This document shows, piece after piece, positions 17,766-26,241 of a DNA stretch of 64,000 bases. The position numbers and the translations under genes are program-made. The stretch lies in NCBI GenBank assembly GCA_026692845.1, contig JAPLNM010000042.1, positions 1-64,000 on the forward strand. Direction: 5' to 3'. The stretch comes from Planctomycetota bacterium (lineage in GTDB: Bacteria; Planctomycetota; Planctomycetia; Pirellulales; Pirellulaceae). The notes beneath the pieces are model-generated. The model was not told where the DNA came from and did not search any database. It saw nothing but the letters and a program-made list of their open reading frames with translations. Position 1 is the first letter of the stretch; each line of letters starts with the position of its first letter.

Positions 17766-18986
17766 ATGTTTTCGATGAAATCAATAACGATGGACCAAGC
17801 TCGCTTCAATTCGTTCCGACGGATGGCTTTCTCGGTAGCATGCTGCGTGCTGGGTTGCTCGGTTCTAAGCCAGCAGCTCGTTATGGCACAAGTCGAATAT
17901 CTCGGATCGACCAAGCTCTCGGGTGAGCTTAGCGACAAGAGCGGACTGAGCGGCATGCTTGAGACCAACACTCCTATCGATGCATTCGGTGGATTGTCAG
18001 CCATCGACTACACCGGATCGGGGGATCGTTATGTGGTTCTGTCCGATCGCGGTGCAGGCGACGGGGCCGCTTCATTCCCCTGCCGTTTTCACCAAGTAGT
18101 GCTCAAGGTCGATCCGAAAACCCGAAGCATTGAGTTTCAACTCGAAGGGACAACGTTGCTGCGCGATGCAAGCGGCCAATCGATGACAGGCAGTCTCTCG
18201 CTGCTCAAGGCCTGGGACAAGCCAGAGCGTTGCCCAAGTTACGATCCGGAAGGAATCCGCTATTTGGGAAATTCCGGTCTTGGCGGTGTTGTTATCAGTG
18301 ACGAGTACGGACCGAGCATCGATCAGTTCTCCGTCGAAGGACGCTGGGTCAAAAGTTTTGCTTTGCCCCCGGGCTTTGCGCTCAGCGAGCGGCTTTCGCC
18401 CCCATTCGAACAAGGTGCTTACAGCAATCGAGGACTTGAAGGCGTAGCGCTGAGCCCCGATGCAAAGACCATCGTCGGCGCCATGCAGGGACCCTTGGTC
18501 CAAGATGGCCGCATCGAGAAAAAGAAGTGCTTAGGCGTTTGGACCCGCTGGATTTCTATCGATAGCTCCAGTGGCAAAACAAAACAGCTCGCTTATCGAC
18601 TCGACGACGAATCCACTGGCGTTAGCGAATTGCTCAGCGTCGATGCACACCGCTACTTGGTCCTCGAACGCGATAGCAACGCTGGTCAAAAGGCCAAGAT
18701 CAAGCGGATCTACTTGGCCGATGCGACCGGTGCGAGCGACATCAGCCAGGTCGCATCGATGCGGCAGGGATTCGATGCGCAAATCACATCGATTCGCAAA
18801 ACCCTGCTGATCGATTTGCTCGACCCTGCCTATGGGTTCTCAGGAGCCGACGCTCCGGAAAAACCCGAGGGGATCGCTTGGGGGCCGAAATTGGGTGACG
18901 GCAGACGATTGCTAATGATCTGCTTCGACAATGACTTTGAACCTCAAATCCCGACCATTTTTGCCGCCTTCGCCGTCGGTCTGTAG
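17766..18986 (+). CDS. Phytase-like (esterase-like activity) secreted protein
   Basis: A 406-residue protein with an N-terminal hydrophobic export segment (about 20-40, ending near QQLVMAQ). The remainder matches the 'esterase-like activity of phytase' family, a six-bladed beta-propeller type domain: GLSAIDYTGSGDRYVVLSDR, DPEGIRYLG...VVISDEYGPSIDQF, NRGLEGVALSPDAKTIVGA, STGVSELLSVDAHRYLVLER and EKPEGIAWGP. Members are annotated from weak esterase activity; substrate and true role are not established. It probably acts in the periplasm or at the cell surface. It follows the DUF1559 terminator closely and is likely a separate unit. An alternative start is the ATG four codons later. Confidence 0.85.
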   Translation: MFSMKSITMDQARFNSFRRMAFSVACCVLGCSVLSQQLVMAQVEYLGSTKLSGELSDKSGLSGMLETNTPIDAFGGLSAIDYTGSGDRYVVLSDRGAGDGAASFPCRFHQVVLKVDPKTRSIEFQLEGTTLLRDASGQSMTGSLSLLKAWDKPERCPSYDPEGIRYLGNSGLGGVVISDEYGPSIDQFSVEGRWVKSFALPPGFALSERLSPPFEQGAYSNRGLEGVALSPDAKTIVGAMQGPLVQDGRIEKKKCLGVWTRWISIDSSSGKTKQLAYRLDDESTGVSELLSVDAHRYLVLERDSNAGQKAKIKRIYLADATGASDISQVASMRQGFDAQITSIRKTLLIDLLDPAYGFSGADAPEKPEGIAWGPKLGDGRRLLMICFDNDFEPQIPTIFAAFAVGL

Positions 18987-19123
18987 TCGGTTCTACAGCT
19001 GTGGCGATAGAACCTTGCAGAGTTGTAAAACGTTTCGAGCCCGTTAGAATTCCCAGGACCGACACGTGGCTGTGCAAGCGTTTGCGCACCGTCTTTTCTG
19101 ACGCCTGGATTTCTCGGACTGCC

Positions 19124-19699
19124 ATGCAAGAGTATCTACTCGAATCTCCTTGGATCATCGGTTTGCTGGGGTCCTTTGCCTCAGGCGTCTTGGTCTACGC
19201 ATGGATGCAATCGGGCAGAGACCAGTTTTGGAAATCGAGCCTCGCTTTGGCCCTGGCGACGCTGGTTTTGCTTTTGATCAATGTCACCTACAAGACCGAT
19301 CGCGAAGTTCTCGATGCGTTCATCCGCAAAATCGCAGAGGATTTGCAGGCAAATCGCTTTCAAGAAGTCGCAAATTGTGTGCATCCCGATGCGAGCGAGC
19401 AGCTAAGAGCTTTGAAATCGCAACTCGAAGCAGTCGAGTTCGACACGGTCCAAATCAAGAAAATCCATGGAATCGAACTGGGGAAATCCACGAATCCCAA
19501 AAACGCAACGATCCGCATGAATGTTTTCGTCCGGGCTTCGCGCGGCCAAAACACCGGATCTGTACCGCGTTGGGTCCAAGTCCATCTCGAGCAAGACCAC
19601 GGCAAATGGTATGTCGTCGATTACGAGCACAGGGACCCCCAATACGAGATGCTCAACCGCGACGGCCGCGAACGCTTGGATTCGCTCTATAGGCAATAA
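19124..19699 (+). CDS. Hypothetical membrane protein with two N-terminal helices
   Basis: A 191-residue protein that I do not recognise as a named family. The ATG at 19124 (MQEYLLESPWIIG) is chosen because the upstream in-frame extension is not hydrophobic or protein-like. Two membrane helices are visible: WIIGLLGSFASGVLVYAWM (about 10-28) and SLALALATLVLLLINVTY (about 38-55). The soluble part starts DREVLDAFIRKIAEDLQANR and ends WVQVHLEQDHGKWYVVDYE, which resembles an NTF2-like or DUF4878-type alpha/beta fold; that likeness is a by-eye inference. It lies 137 bases after the phytase-like gene and 87 bases before the next small gene. Confidence 0.7.
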   Translation: MQEYLLESPWIIGLLGSFASGVLVYAWMQSGRDQFWKSSLALALATLVLLLINVTYKTDREVLDAFIRKIAEDLQANRFQEVANCVHPDASEQLRALKSQLEAVEFDTVQIKKIHGIELGKSTNPKNATIRMNVFVRASRGQNTGSVPRWVQVHLEQDHGKWYVVDYEHRDPQYEMLNRDGRERLDSLYRQ

Positions 19700-19786
19700 T
19701 TTTCGGATTTCTTGGTTGACTTTTACCCCTGTAGATCGAATCATGGACTTATTGTCTACCGTTCGTACCGATTTCCGACTGCTGTG

Positions 19787-20257
19787 ATGCTGAAGCCAAC
19801 TCTCACAAATCGCTCTCGACCGATCGCCTTAGGGGCGTTGGTTCTGGCGTTTTTGCTGGGATTTGCCTCCGAGGCCTCCGCCAGATGCGGATCGTCGCCT
19901 CGGCACATGCTTTGGCGAAACGCGACCAACGCCGAATTGATCCAAATGGATCAAGCCGAGCTCAATCCGACGGTTGGCCCGAAACTACCAAAGGTTCTTG
20001 AGCCAGACCTCGGAATGGCCCACGCCGATGGCGATCGGCCTTGTTCCTCTTGCCGCTGCAAGAATGAAAAAGAACCGGGAATACCCCTAGAAGCCGCTCC
20101 CAACGACTCGACCAATTCGCCGATTTGCCGATTTCCAGGAAGCTTGATCGCTTCGCGTCCACCCTTTTTAGGGGGACAGATCGCTTCGGTTTCGGATACG
20201 TTTCTCTGCCCGACTCTCGGGCTCTTGGAAAGACCCCCTCGGGCGCTTTGTGCTTAA
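19787..20257 (+). CDS. Small secreted cysteine-containing protein, unknown
   Basis: A 156-residue reading frame from the ATG at 19787. It opens with a clear signal peptide, MLKPTLTNRSRPIALGALV followed by LAFLLGFASEASA and a likely cleavage before RCGSS. The mature part is polar and carries clustered cysteines (CSSCRC) plus isolated ones. It then becomes Pro-rich, with no family that I know. The clean signal peptide and position between two expressed genes favour a real gene; the C-terminal third is less convincing and a frameshift there cannot be excluded. Possible roles (metal binding, disulfide-stabilised surface protein) would be guesswork. Confidence 0.55.
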   Translation: MLKPTLTNRSRPIALGALVLAFLLGFASEASARCGSSPRHMLWRNATNAELIQMDQAELNPTVGPKLPKVLEPDLGMAHADGDRPCSSCRCKNEKEPGIPLEAAPNDSTNSPICRFPGSLIASRPPFLGGQIASVSDTFLCPTLGLLERPPRALCA

Positions 20258-20428
20258 CCAGTTCTCGAATCTGTACAGCTATGGCCTTAGGTGAGCGACC
20301 GCTTGCCCCCCAGCACAGCAGATTCCTGACCGATGCTGTTGCCCAAGATCAACGAGCATCCGTTGCACATCCTTACAAACCTGTCGGTCTTACCTAAATT
20401 CTTTTTTCCAAGAAACCTCATCAATATC

Positions 20429-21454
20429 ATGCTTAAGAAATCAAATCGCACGGCAAATCGCACCGTATGTACGAACCTACCTTCGGGCTTCACCCTAGTT
20501 GAATTGCTGGTGGTCATCGCGATCATCGGAATTCTGGTCGGATTGCTGCTTCCGGCCGTCCAAGCGGCCCGGGAAGCGGCCAGGCGCATGCAGTGCAGCA
20601 ACAACATGCGACAGATCTCGCTTGCGGCCATGAATTACGAATCGGCCTACAAACGGCTTCCCGCATCCCGTATCTCGCTGACCGCAGACCGTCTAGGTCC
20701 TGCAAGCAGCATTTCGGTCCACGCGCGTTTGCTCCCATTCATGGAAGCCAACCAAATCTATTCACTGGTAAATTTTGGTGCCGAATGGAATGACCCACGC
20801 AACGACACAGCAAGGCTTACCAGCGTCCCGACATTCCGCTGTCCATCGGATCCGTCCTCCAATATCCCAGCCACAGCAGGTGGAGTGAACAACTACTACG
20901 TCAATTCCGGTACCGTGCCACTATGGAACCGAACCATCGCCAGCCCGCTACCTCAAGTCCCCGATTGCAACGGCGTGTTTTTCCGAGATTCGTTTCTCAA
21001 ACTCGCTTCGATCACCGATGGATTGAGCAACACGGCCGCAGTTTGCGAACGCCTTACGGGTGATTTCTCAAACACCAAATCGACCCTAAAAACCGATACC
21101 TTCAACCCCGGCACCAATATCCTCACGGCCGACGAAGCGCTCCGCGATTGCAACGCGATCAACGTCGAAGACCTTAGCAAACAAGGTTTCTCCGATATCG
21201 GCGCTCCTTGGATCCGTGGGTACCACTCGACAACCGAGTACTACCACATCAACGTACCTCACGGTCGCTCGTGCATGTTTCCTCCAGGACGCATCATGAC
21301 GACGGCAAACTCCCAACACGCCAATTTGGTCAACATGGCCTTGGTCGATGGCTCTACGCAAAGCGTTTCGGCCAACGTCGACCTGGTCATCTACCGAGCC
21401 CTCGGGACCCGAAACGGCGGCGAAGTGGTTAATCTCTCAGAAATCACTCAGTAG
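20429..21454 (+). CDS. DUF1559 domain-containing prepilin-type protein (second copy)
   Basis: A 341-residue paralogue of the protein at 16638. The ATG at 20429 (MLKKSNRT) gives a short basic leader before the prepilin-like segment [18 protein letters not shown]; the longer in-frame start at 20333 would put about 50 residues before it and is less likely. The DUF1559 domain continues with [52 protein letters not shown] and ends with NLVNMALVDGSTQSVSANVD. The two copies are near identical over the N-terminal helix and diverge afterwards. The AhpD-like gene starts 20 bases after its stop, so the two are probably co-transcribed. Confidence 0.92.
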   Translation: MLKKSNRTANRTVCTNLPSGFTLVELLVVIAIIGILVGLLLPAVQAAREAARRMQCSNNMRQISLAAMNYESAYKRLPASRISLTADRLGPASSISVHARLLPFMEANQIYSLVNFGAEWNDPRNDTARLTSVPTFRCPSDPSSNIPATAGGVNNYYVNSGTVPLWNRTIASPLPQVPDCNGVFFRDSFLKLASITDGLSNTAAVCERLTGDFSNTKSTLKTDTFNPGTNILTADEALRDCNAINVEDLSKQGFSDIGAPWIRGYHSTTEYYHINVPHGRSCMFPPGRIMTTANSQHANLVNMALVDGSTQSVSANVDLVIYRALGTRNGGEVVNLSEITQ

Positions 21455-21473
21455 CTCAGAAAGGCTCACCCTA

Positions 21474-22769
21474 ATGAAAATCAATTGGATTGCTTTGCTG
21501 GCTATCTGGGCCATTTCTTTTGCCTGCCGATCGGGACTTGCACAAGAAGAATCTCAGGGGACACCCAAGTTGACCCCAAAGACCCGTTCGGAACTCAAAG
21601 ATCTCCTTGGGGTACTCAAGGATCGAACGGCCCGATTGCCCGTTCCCGAAACGGTGCCTGGAGGTACCAACCCGGCCAGCTCGAACGTGATCAACGGCAG
21701 AGCGCGACGGTACTATCTCCCGGAAGCTTGGCTGCAGGCCGAGCGTTGGGGAAACGAAGCCGAATCGAAGGTGTCCTATGAGCTCAAGACCCAATGTTTT
21801 TGGGTCGTTTCTCGGGGCAACAACTGCCACTATTGCTTGGGGCATCAGGAGCACAAGCTCAAGCTAGCTGGTCTGAGCGACGATCAGATCGGCGCGCTGG
21901 ATCGCAACTGGGATTCCTTGGACCCTCGAACTCGAAAAGGGGTCGAACTGGCTCGAAAAATGACCGTTCTGCCGTTTGCTCTGAGCGATCGGGACGTGGC
22001 TGCCTTGAAGTCTGAGTACTCCGATGCTGAGATTGTGGAATTGGTTTACAGCATCGCGAGATTCAATTCGATGAACCGCTGGACCGATTCGATGGGCTTG
22101 CCCCAAGACCCCCAAATGCGCGGTGAGAGTGTCGAGTTCGACACGCCCACTTCCTCCCAATGGGATCAAGGTGAGTCGTTGGTCGTGGCAGGCTCAGATA
22201 TCGTTCGCCCGACGGCCTGGACTTGGCAGGAATGCCAAAAGCAACTGCAGATGTCCGCGACGCGAGGGCCTCGCGTGCAGTTGGTATCGAAAGAGTCTAC
22301 AGCAGAGCTTCTGGGGCTTAACAGCAACGAAGTTCATGATTGGCATCGCGCGATGGCCACCTTGCCAGCGGCCGGTCCGGAAATGGTCCGAGCCTGGACA
22401 GCTATGTTGAGCGACCCAGAGTTAGCTCCCGAGATCAAAGCCGCGATTTGCTGGACGACGGCCCGCAATAATCGAGCTTCGAGTTCCCTGGCGATGGCCA
22501 AAAGGTTCGCGGATCAACTCAAGATCTCCGAGCAACAGATGCAAGCATGGGAATCAAACGATGCAGAGAAATCAACGCCAGGACTAGCCCAAGCCATCGC
22601 GTTTGCAAAAAAGGTGACCTGCGATCCGACGAAGATCACCGATGCAGATATCGCCCGGTTGCGTGAAGTCTTCAGCGACCGACAAACGGCCCATGTGATC
22701 TACACCGCAGCGACAGCCAACGCTCTAGATCGCTTCACCGAAACACTCGCTCTGGCGGTCCCCAACTGA
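21474..22769 (+). CDS. Exported tandem AhpD/carboxymuconolactone-decarboxylase-like protein
   Basis: A 431-residue protein with a signal peptide (MKINWIALLAIWAISFACRS, cleavage near GLAQ). The first AhpD-like domain carries CHYCLGH (118-124), the CxxC-plus-His redox motif of alkylhydroperoxidase D. It is followed by EIVELVYSIARFNSMNRWTD. A second domain (about 300-430) has the same helical pattern, LAPEIKAAICWTTARNNRA and TAHVIYTAATANALDRFTE, but Ala-Arg-Asn replaces the CxxC. So one domain keeps the redox pair and one is degenerate. Family members act in peroxide defence or thiol chemistry; an exported two-domain form suggests envelope oxidative stress, which is inference. It follows the second DUF1559 gene by 20 bases. 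Confidence 0.85.
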   Translation: MKINWIALLAIWAISFACRSGLAQEESQGTPKLTPKTRSELKDLLGVLKDRTARLPVPETVPGGTNPASSNVINGRARRYYLPEAWLQAERWGNEAESKVSYELKTQCFWVVSRGNNCHYCLGHQEHKLKLAGLSDDQIGALDRNWDSLDPRTRKGVELARKMTVLPFALSDRDVAALKSEYSDAEIVELVYSIARFNSMNRWTDSMGLPQDPQMRGESVEFDTPTSSQWDQGESLVVAGSDIVRPTAWTWQECQKQLQMSATRGPRVQLVSKESTAELLGLNSNEVHDWHRAMATLPAAGPEMVRAWTAMLSDPELAPEIKAAICWTTARNNRASSSLAMAKRFADQLKISEQQMQAWESNDAEKSTPGLAQAIAFAKKVTCDPTKITDADIARLREVFSDRQTAHVIYTAATANALDRFTETLALAVPN

Positions 22770-23090
22770 CGCGAAGAAGAAGAAAAGAAGGGAACGCAAA
22801 GGGGCAAAGGCGCAAGGGCGCAAAGAAAACAGAAAACAGAAAACAGGAAGTAAGAATTAAGAAGTAGGAAATCATTGATTCGATTGCCACACGGTTTTTA
22901 GCTTTGCGTCCTTGCGCTTGCCTCTTTGCGTTCCCTTCTTCTCTTCTCTTCTCTTCTCTTCTTCTTTGCGTTTGCGTTTGCGTTTGCGTTCCCTTCTTGG
23001 ATGCCATCTGTTAGCAAGTCGTTTTGAGCTCTACAATTCGGCAACGCGGCAGGCTTCTGTGTCGCAAGATATCCAACCAATCGCAAATTC
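22770..23090. repeat. Large imperfect inverted repeat with GCAAAG motifs and a 6-bp tandem repeat
   Basis: There is no gene in this 320-base gap. The left arm (about 22773-22825) contains GAAGGGAACGCAAAG, then GGGCAAAGGCGCAAG and GGCGCAAAG. The right arm (about 22902-22955) is nearly its reverse complement: CTTTGCGTCCTTGCGCTTG, then CCTCTTTGCGTTCCCTTC and a CTTCT-rich run. The arms are about 50 bases, 80-90% matching, with a spacer of about 76 bases that includes GAAAACAGAAAACAGAAAAC. TTTGCG is then repeated four times (22966-22990), and GCGTTCCCTTCTT appears a second time. It resembles dispersed intergenic repeats rather than a terminator. Confidence 0.75.
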
Positions 23091-24152
23091 ATGCATCCGT
23101 TCGAAAAACAGCTTCGAACTAACGACAACTCCTTGCTATCCCTCCTGATACGCGGTGCGCTTTGGGGGGCTTCGTTCCCCTACCAAGCGGCTGTCGTTTG
23201 CCGCAATCAAGCTTACCGGTACGGCTGGCTCCCGACGATTAGGGCCACTGTACCGGTGATTTCCGTCGGGAATCTCACTGCAGGTGGAACTGGAAAAACG
23301 CCGGCCTGTGCGTGGATAGCCAAGTGGTTGCGGAAACGAGGCAACCGCGTGGCCATTCTATCCCGAGGTTATGGAGCGCTTGCGGATGGGCTCAATGACG
23401 AGGCTCGTGAACTCGAATCGCTACTGCCCGATGTACCGCACTTGCAAGCCTCCAACCGCGTCGAAAACGCTCGCCTTGCTGTCGAGGAACTTGGGATGCA
23501 AGTGCTGCTTCTGGACGACGGATTCCAACACCGTCGACTTGCGAGGGACCTGGATATCGTCCTGCTCGACGCTACGAACCCTTTTGGATGGGGCCATCTG
23601 CTGCCTCGCGGATTGCTTCGAGAACCCCTCAAAGGGCTTCGACGCGCCGATCTGGTCATCGTCACACGGTGCGACCAAGTTTCCATGCAAGATTTGGCAA
23701 ATCTCAGGACCAAAGTCCAGCGGTTCAACCCCAAGGCAGGCTGGGTCGAGAGCATTCACGCTCCGGTACGATGGAAAAATGCTTCCGGGGAATCGCTCCC
23801 GTTGGAGGCACTCGGAGGAAAACCCGCGATGTCCCTGTGCGCGATCGGGAACCCCAAAGCCTTCGTCAAGACATTGCAGGATCTGGCCATTCCCGTGCTC
23901 GAACAAGTCCACTTCCCAGACCACCATCCCTATAGCCCGATGGATGTCCAAGGCATCATCGAACGAGCCTCTCAAAGCAGTGTGCCCCCGCAAGTCATCC
24001 TTTGCACTGGCAAGGATCTAGCGAAACTAGCGAGTGATCGAATCGGACCGATCCCGCTTTGGGCACTGGAGATCGAACTGCAAATCGTTTCGGGGGCCAA
24101 GGTGCTCGACGAACACCTCGAGCGTCTGTGCGAAACGATCCAAGTATCGTAG
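23091..24152 (+). CDS. lpxK: Tetraacyldisaccharide 4'-kinase
   Basis: LpxK phosphorylates the 4' position of the lipid A precursor disaccharide-1-phosphate at the inner membrane. The 353-residue length is normal. Residues 55-72 contain VPVISVGNLTAGGTGKTP with the Walker A loop (60-71). Then follow RVAILSRGYGA, DVPHLQASNRVENARLAVEE, the LLLDDGFQHRRLARDLDIVLLD block characteristic of LpxK, LLPRGLLREPLKGLRRAD, and a second domain ending with the acceptor-side FPDHHPYSPMDV. The N-terminal hydrophobic helix (about 15-35) is the membrane anchor of the family. Its presence indicates that the organism makes lipid A. No other lpx genes are in the window. Confidence 0.95.
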   Translation: MHPFEKQLRTNDNSLLSLLIRGALWGASFPYQAAVVCRNQAYRYGWLPTIRATVPVISVGNLTAGGTGKTPACAWIAKWLRKRGNRVAILSRGYGALADGLNDEARELESLLPDVPHLQASNRVENARLAVEELGMQVLLLDDGFQHRRLARDLDIVLLDATNPFGWGHLLPRGLLREPLKGLRRADLVIVTRCDQVSMQDLANLRTKVQRFNPKAGWVESIHAPVRWKNASGESLPLEALGGKPAMSLCAIGNPKAFVKTLQDLAIPVLEQVHFPDHHPYSPMDVQGIIERASQSSVPPQVILCTGKDLAKLASDRIGPIPLWALEIELQIVSGAKVLDEHLERLCETIQVS

Positions 24153-25198
24153 CGAAAAAGAAAAAAGGCTCCCGGACGTGAACGAGTCCCAGGGGGGACG
24201 GAGGACTACGAGCTTCCGGGAGCCAAAGGTCATGCAATGAATCAGGCAATGACTTGGTGCAAGAAAATGGCCGAAGGCAAGCAAGGCAAATCCGTTCGCC
24301 TTGTTCGCTTCATGGACCTTCGTTCGTCTAGCGCCTGCGATCCAGAAACATCCGATGATTCTGGGGGTCGAGGCCCCTCTTTGCGAGCGACAAGCGAAAG
24401 TCTGCCAAATCTGCTTATGTGTTTTTCAAAGATCAAAAGCTTTGGCCTTGCGACCAACCTGGCCTTGCGACCAACAACGCGGAGAAGCTTAAAAAAAACC
24501 GGACCCGAGCGTCAACATCGATTTGCAATCCGATTTGAAAAAATTGCCGACTCTTTGTAAAAACATCCATGCTAGCAATTCAAGACTGTCATTTTGAGAA
24601 ATGCTGTCGCAAATCCGTCGCGTATTGGTTCCAAATGCGCCGTGGATTGAGTCCTCGATGCCCTTGCCCCAATCAAGATCCAGTCCTCGACGAACCGCCG
24701 GATTGTTAATCTAGAGAGCTTGCATCGAAGATGCACGACCGGGTATAAGAGCCAGCGTGCCGAGTCGGTCCATTTTAAGGAACTTGTGGCGATCTGGAGC
24801 GTCTTTGGCACAGGTGTTGCAATGTAGTACTCGCATTGAAGCGAATGCCAAACGGACCTGCTTGGACGTCGATTCGTCCCGGCTGACCGAAGGGAAAAGA
24901 GTTCCAGAAAATCGATCGGATCGTTGGATACCGGTAAGGATCTGGGAGGCTACAGTTCGTACAATGAGGTTAATCGGTAGGAGACCAAATTCGTTGGATT
25001 TGTAGAGATGATCATCCGATGCAACCAGACGCTCGCATTTTGCGTCGTCTCTTTGCAAAGTCGCCTTGACCGGTACGGATGGTCTTTCTCTGCGACATGG
25101 ACTGCGAAGATTCCAAGGGTGCCCTGGTGTGTGACTAGTGGCTTCCGCGAGCAGATACGCAGTCCATTCCACGAAGTGTTCACGGGAGATAAAGAGCT
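24153..25198. other. 1 kb region without a supported gene
   Basis: This is the longest stretch with no convincing coding sequence. A 107-residue frame on the plus strand (24237-24560) and a 153-residue frame on the minus strand (24711-25172) exist, but neither has a recognisable fold or supporting context. The segment holds a minus-strand terminator-like hairpin near its left end, a 15-base direct repeat (GGCCTTGCGACCAAC at 24444-24458 and 24461-24475), and A/T-rich patches around 24490-24560. It could hold a small RNA on the minus strand, a decayed gene, or a long flgM leader; nothing decides between these. Confidence 0.5.
24160..24226 (-). terminator. Minus-strand terminator-like hairpin between lpxK and the empty region
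   Basis: GGCTCCCGGA (24169-24178) pairs perfectly with TCCGGGAGCC, the last bases before AAAGG near 24225; an inner AGTCC/GGACT pair extends it. Read on the minus strand the stem is followed by six T residues, a C and five more T residues, as in a factor-independent terminator. On the plus strand the stem is not followed by T residues. It therefore implies minus-strand transcription arriving from the gene-less region. Confidence 0.6.
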
Positions 25199-25489
25199 AT
25201 GCAGATTTCGAACAATTTTTCCGTTTCCGGTGCCGACGCACTGCGGGCCGCTTCCAAGGCTACCGCTGCGAATGAGGGTCAAGCCCTAGCGAAGGCCTCG
25301 GGCATCCAAGAGCCTGTCGACCTGATCGAGCTTTCACCAGAAGCCCTTTCCGTCGGCCGAGCCGAATCGACCGAGACATTCCGCGCCGACAAGGTCGCAC
25401 AGATGCGAGAAGCCATCGCTGCCGGTAAGTACGACTCCGACGAGATGCTTGAAAAAGCATTCGACCGAATGCTTGATCGGTATCTATAA
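25199..25489 (+). CDS. flgM: Anti-sigma-28 factor, FlgM-like
   Basis: A 96-residue protein with an N-terminal unstructured, Ala/Ser-rich half and a C-terminal half matching FlgM: PVDLIELSPEALSV, then FRADKVAQMREAIAAGKYD and SDEMLEKAFDRMLD. FlgM binds the flagellar sigma factor FliA (sigma-28) and keeps it inactive until the hook is built, when FlgM is exported. The length is typical. A GGGAGATAAAGAG ribosome-binding stretch precedes the ATG. No other flagellar genes are near, so it stands alone, with 1 kb of gene-less DNA before it and the convergent YkgJ gene after it. Detection rests on the C-terminal motif only, so sigma specificity is inferred. Confidence 0.85.
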   Translation: MQISNNFSVSGADALRAASKATAANEGQALAKASGIQEPVDLIELSPEALSVGRAESTETFRADKVAQMREAIAAGKYDSDEMLEKAFDRMLDRYL

Positions 25490-25634
25490 TCCCACCGGAA
25501 ATCCAAGCGGATCTGGCCTGAAAAACGCTTCAAGCTTCTCGGACATCCCGAGAAGCTCCGCGCAGCCCGAGAAACGCCGCGCTGATCCACACGACTCTGG
25601 TCTGCTGCACCCAGAAAGTCGCTGCACAGCAAGA

Positions 25635-26111
25635 TCAGTTCAACAGCGGGAGCAACGGGGGTTCCGGGGAACGAATCGAGTCCCCATCGCCGCAAAAGCG
25701 TGCTTCCGAATACTCGGCGACTTGCTCGGCCGTCTCGAAGTACATCTCGTAAACCGCGTCCTCGTCAAACTCGCAATTCTCAGTGGAATAACTCCGACAT
25801 ATCTGCGGACGCGTGTAGTAGATCCCGCATCGATGGTCTGACTGCAAGTGCTTGCACGCCGTATGGACCAGCAAGTACCAGACTTCATCCTCGACAAAGA
25901 CACTGGCGCGGTCGTGCAACAAGTACCACCGCATGAAGTCGAAGTCCTGGTCGCTCGTGGGTTCCTCAATGGGCATGGCGAAATATCGACAGCACTTGGC
26001 CGTGCAATAATCGCACAAGCTCTCGGACTTGGGCACATCCTGCCGCTTGGGTGTCTTGCCATCGATGGTCTTGGCCGGGGTGAGCACAGGGTCGATAATT
26101 GTCGATGCCAT
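25635..26111 (-). CDS. YkgJ-family cysteine cluster protein
   Basis: A 158-residue protein with the YkgJ/UPF0153 zinc- or iron-chelating pattern: CDYCTAKCC (33-41), then CKHLQSDHRCGIYYTRPQIC (86-105) and a further Cys at 113. This CxxCx3CC...C...C arrangement defines a family of small putative metal-binding proteins of unknown function. There is no signal peptide, so it should be cytoplasmic. It is divergent from the RNA methyltransferase gene with about 130 bases between the starts, and convergent with flgM. Which metal it binds cannot be read from the sequence. Confidence 0.9.
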   Translation of the reverse strand: MASTIIDPVLTPAKTIDGKTPKRQDVPKSESLCDYCTAKCCRYFAMPIEEPTSDQDFDFMRWYLLHDRASVFVEDEVWYLLVHTACKHLQSDHRCGIYYTRPQICRSYSTENCEFDEDAVYEMYFETAEQVAEYSEARFCGDGDSIRSPEPPLLPLLN

Positions 26112-26241
26112 AGGTGATATTTCTAGATTTCAAGTTCTGCAGACAATAGCGTTCTTGGACCGATTCGAAGATCATGGTCCAAAACCAGCCCACAATCAAG
26201 TCCCCGCCGTCGCGAAGCGTTCCTTCCTAACGATTTTACTT

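Noticed and set aside
24237-24560. Plus-strand 107-residue frame MNQAMTWCKKM
   Set aside because: Codon use is partly acceptable in the first 40 codons but there is no ribosome-binding site or known domain, and the rest is A/T-rich; mentioned only as part of the region.
24711-25172. Minus-strand 153-residue frame in the gene-less region
   Set aside because: No family likeness, odd composition and no start signal seen.
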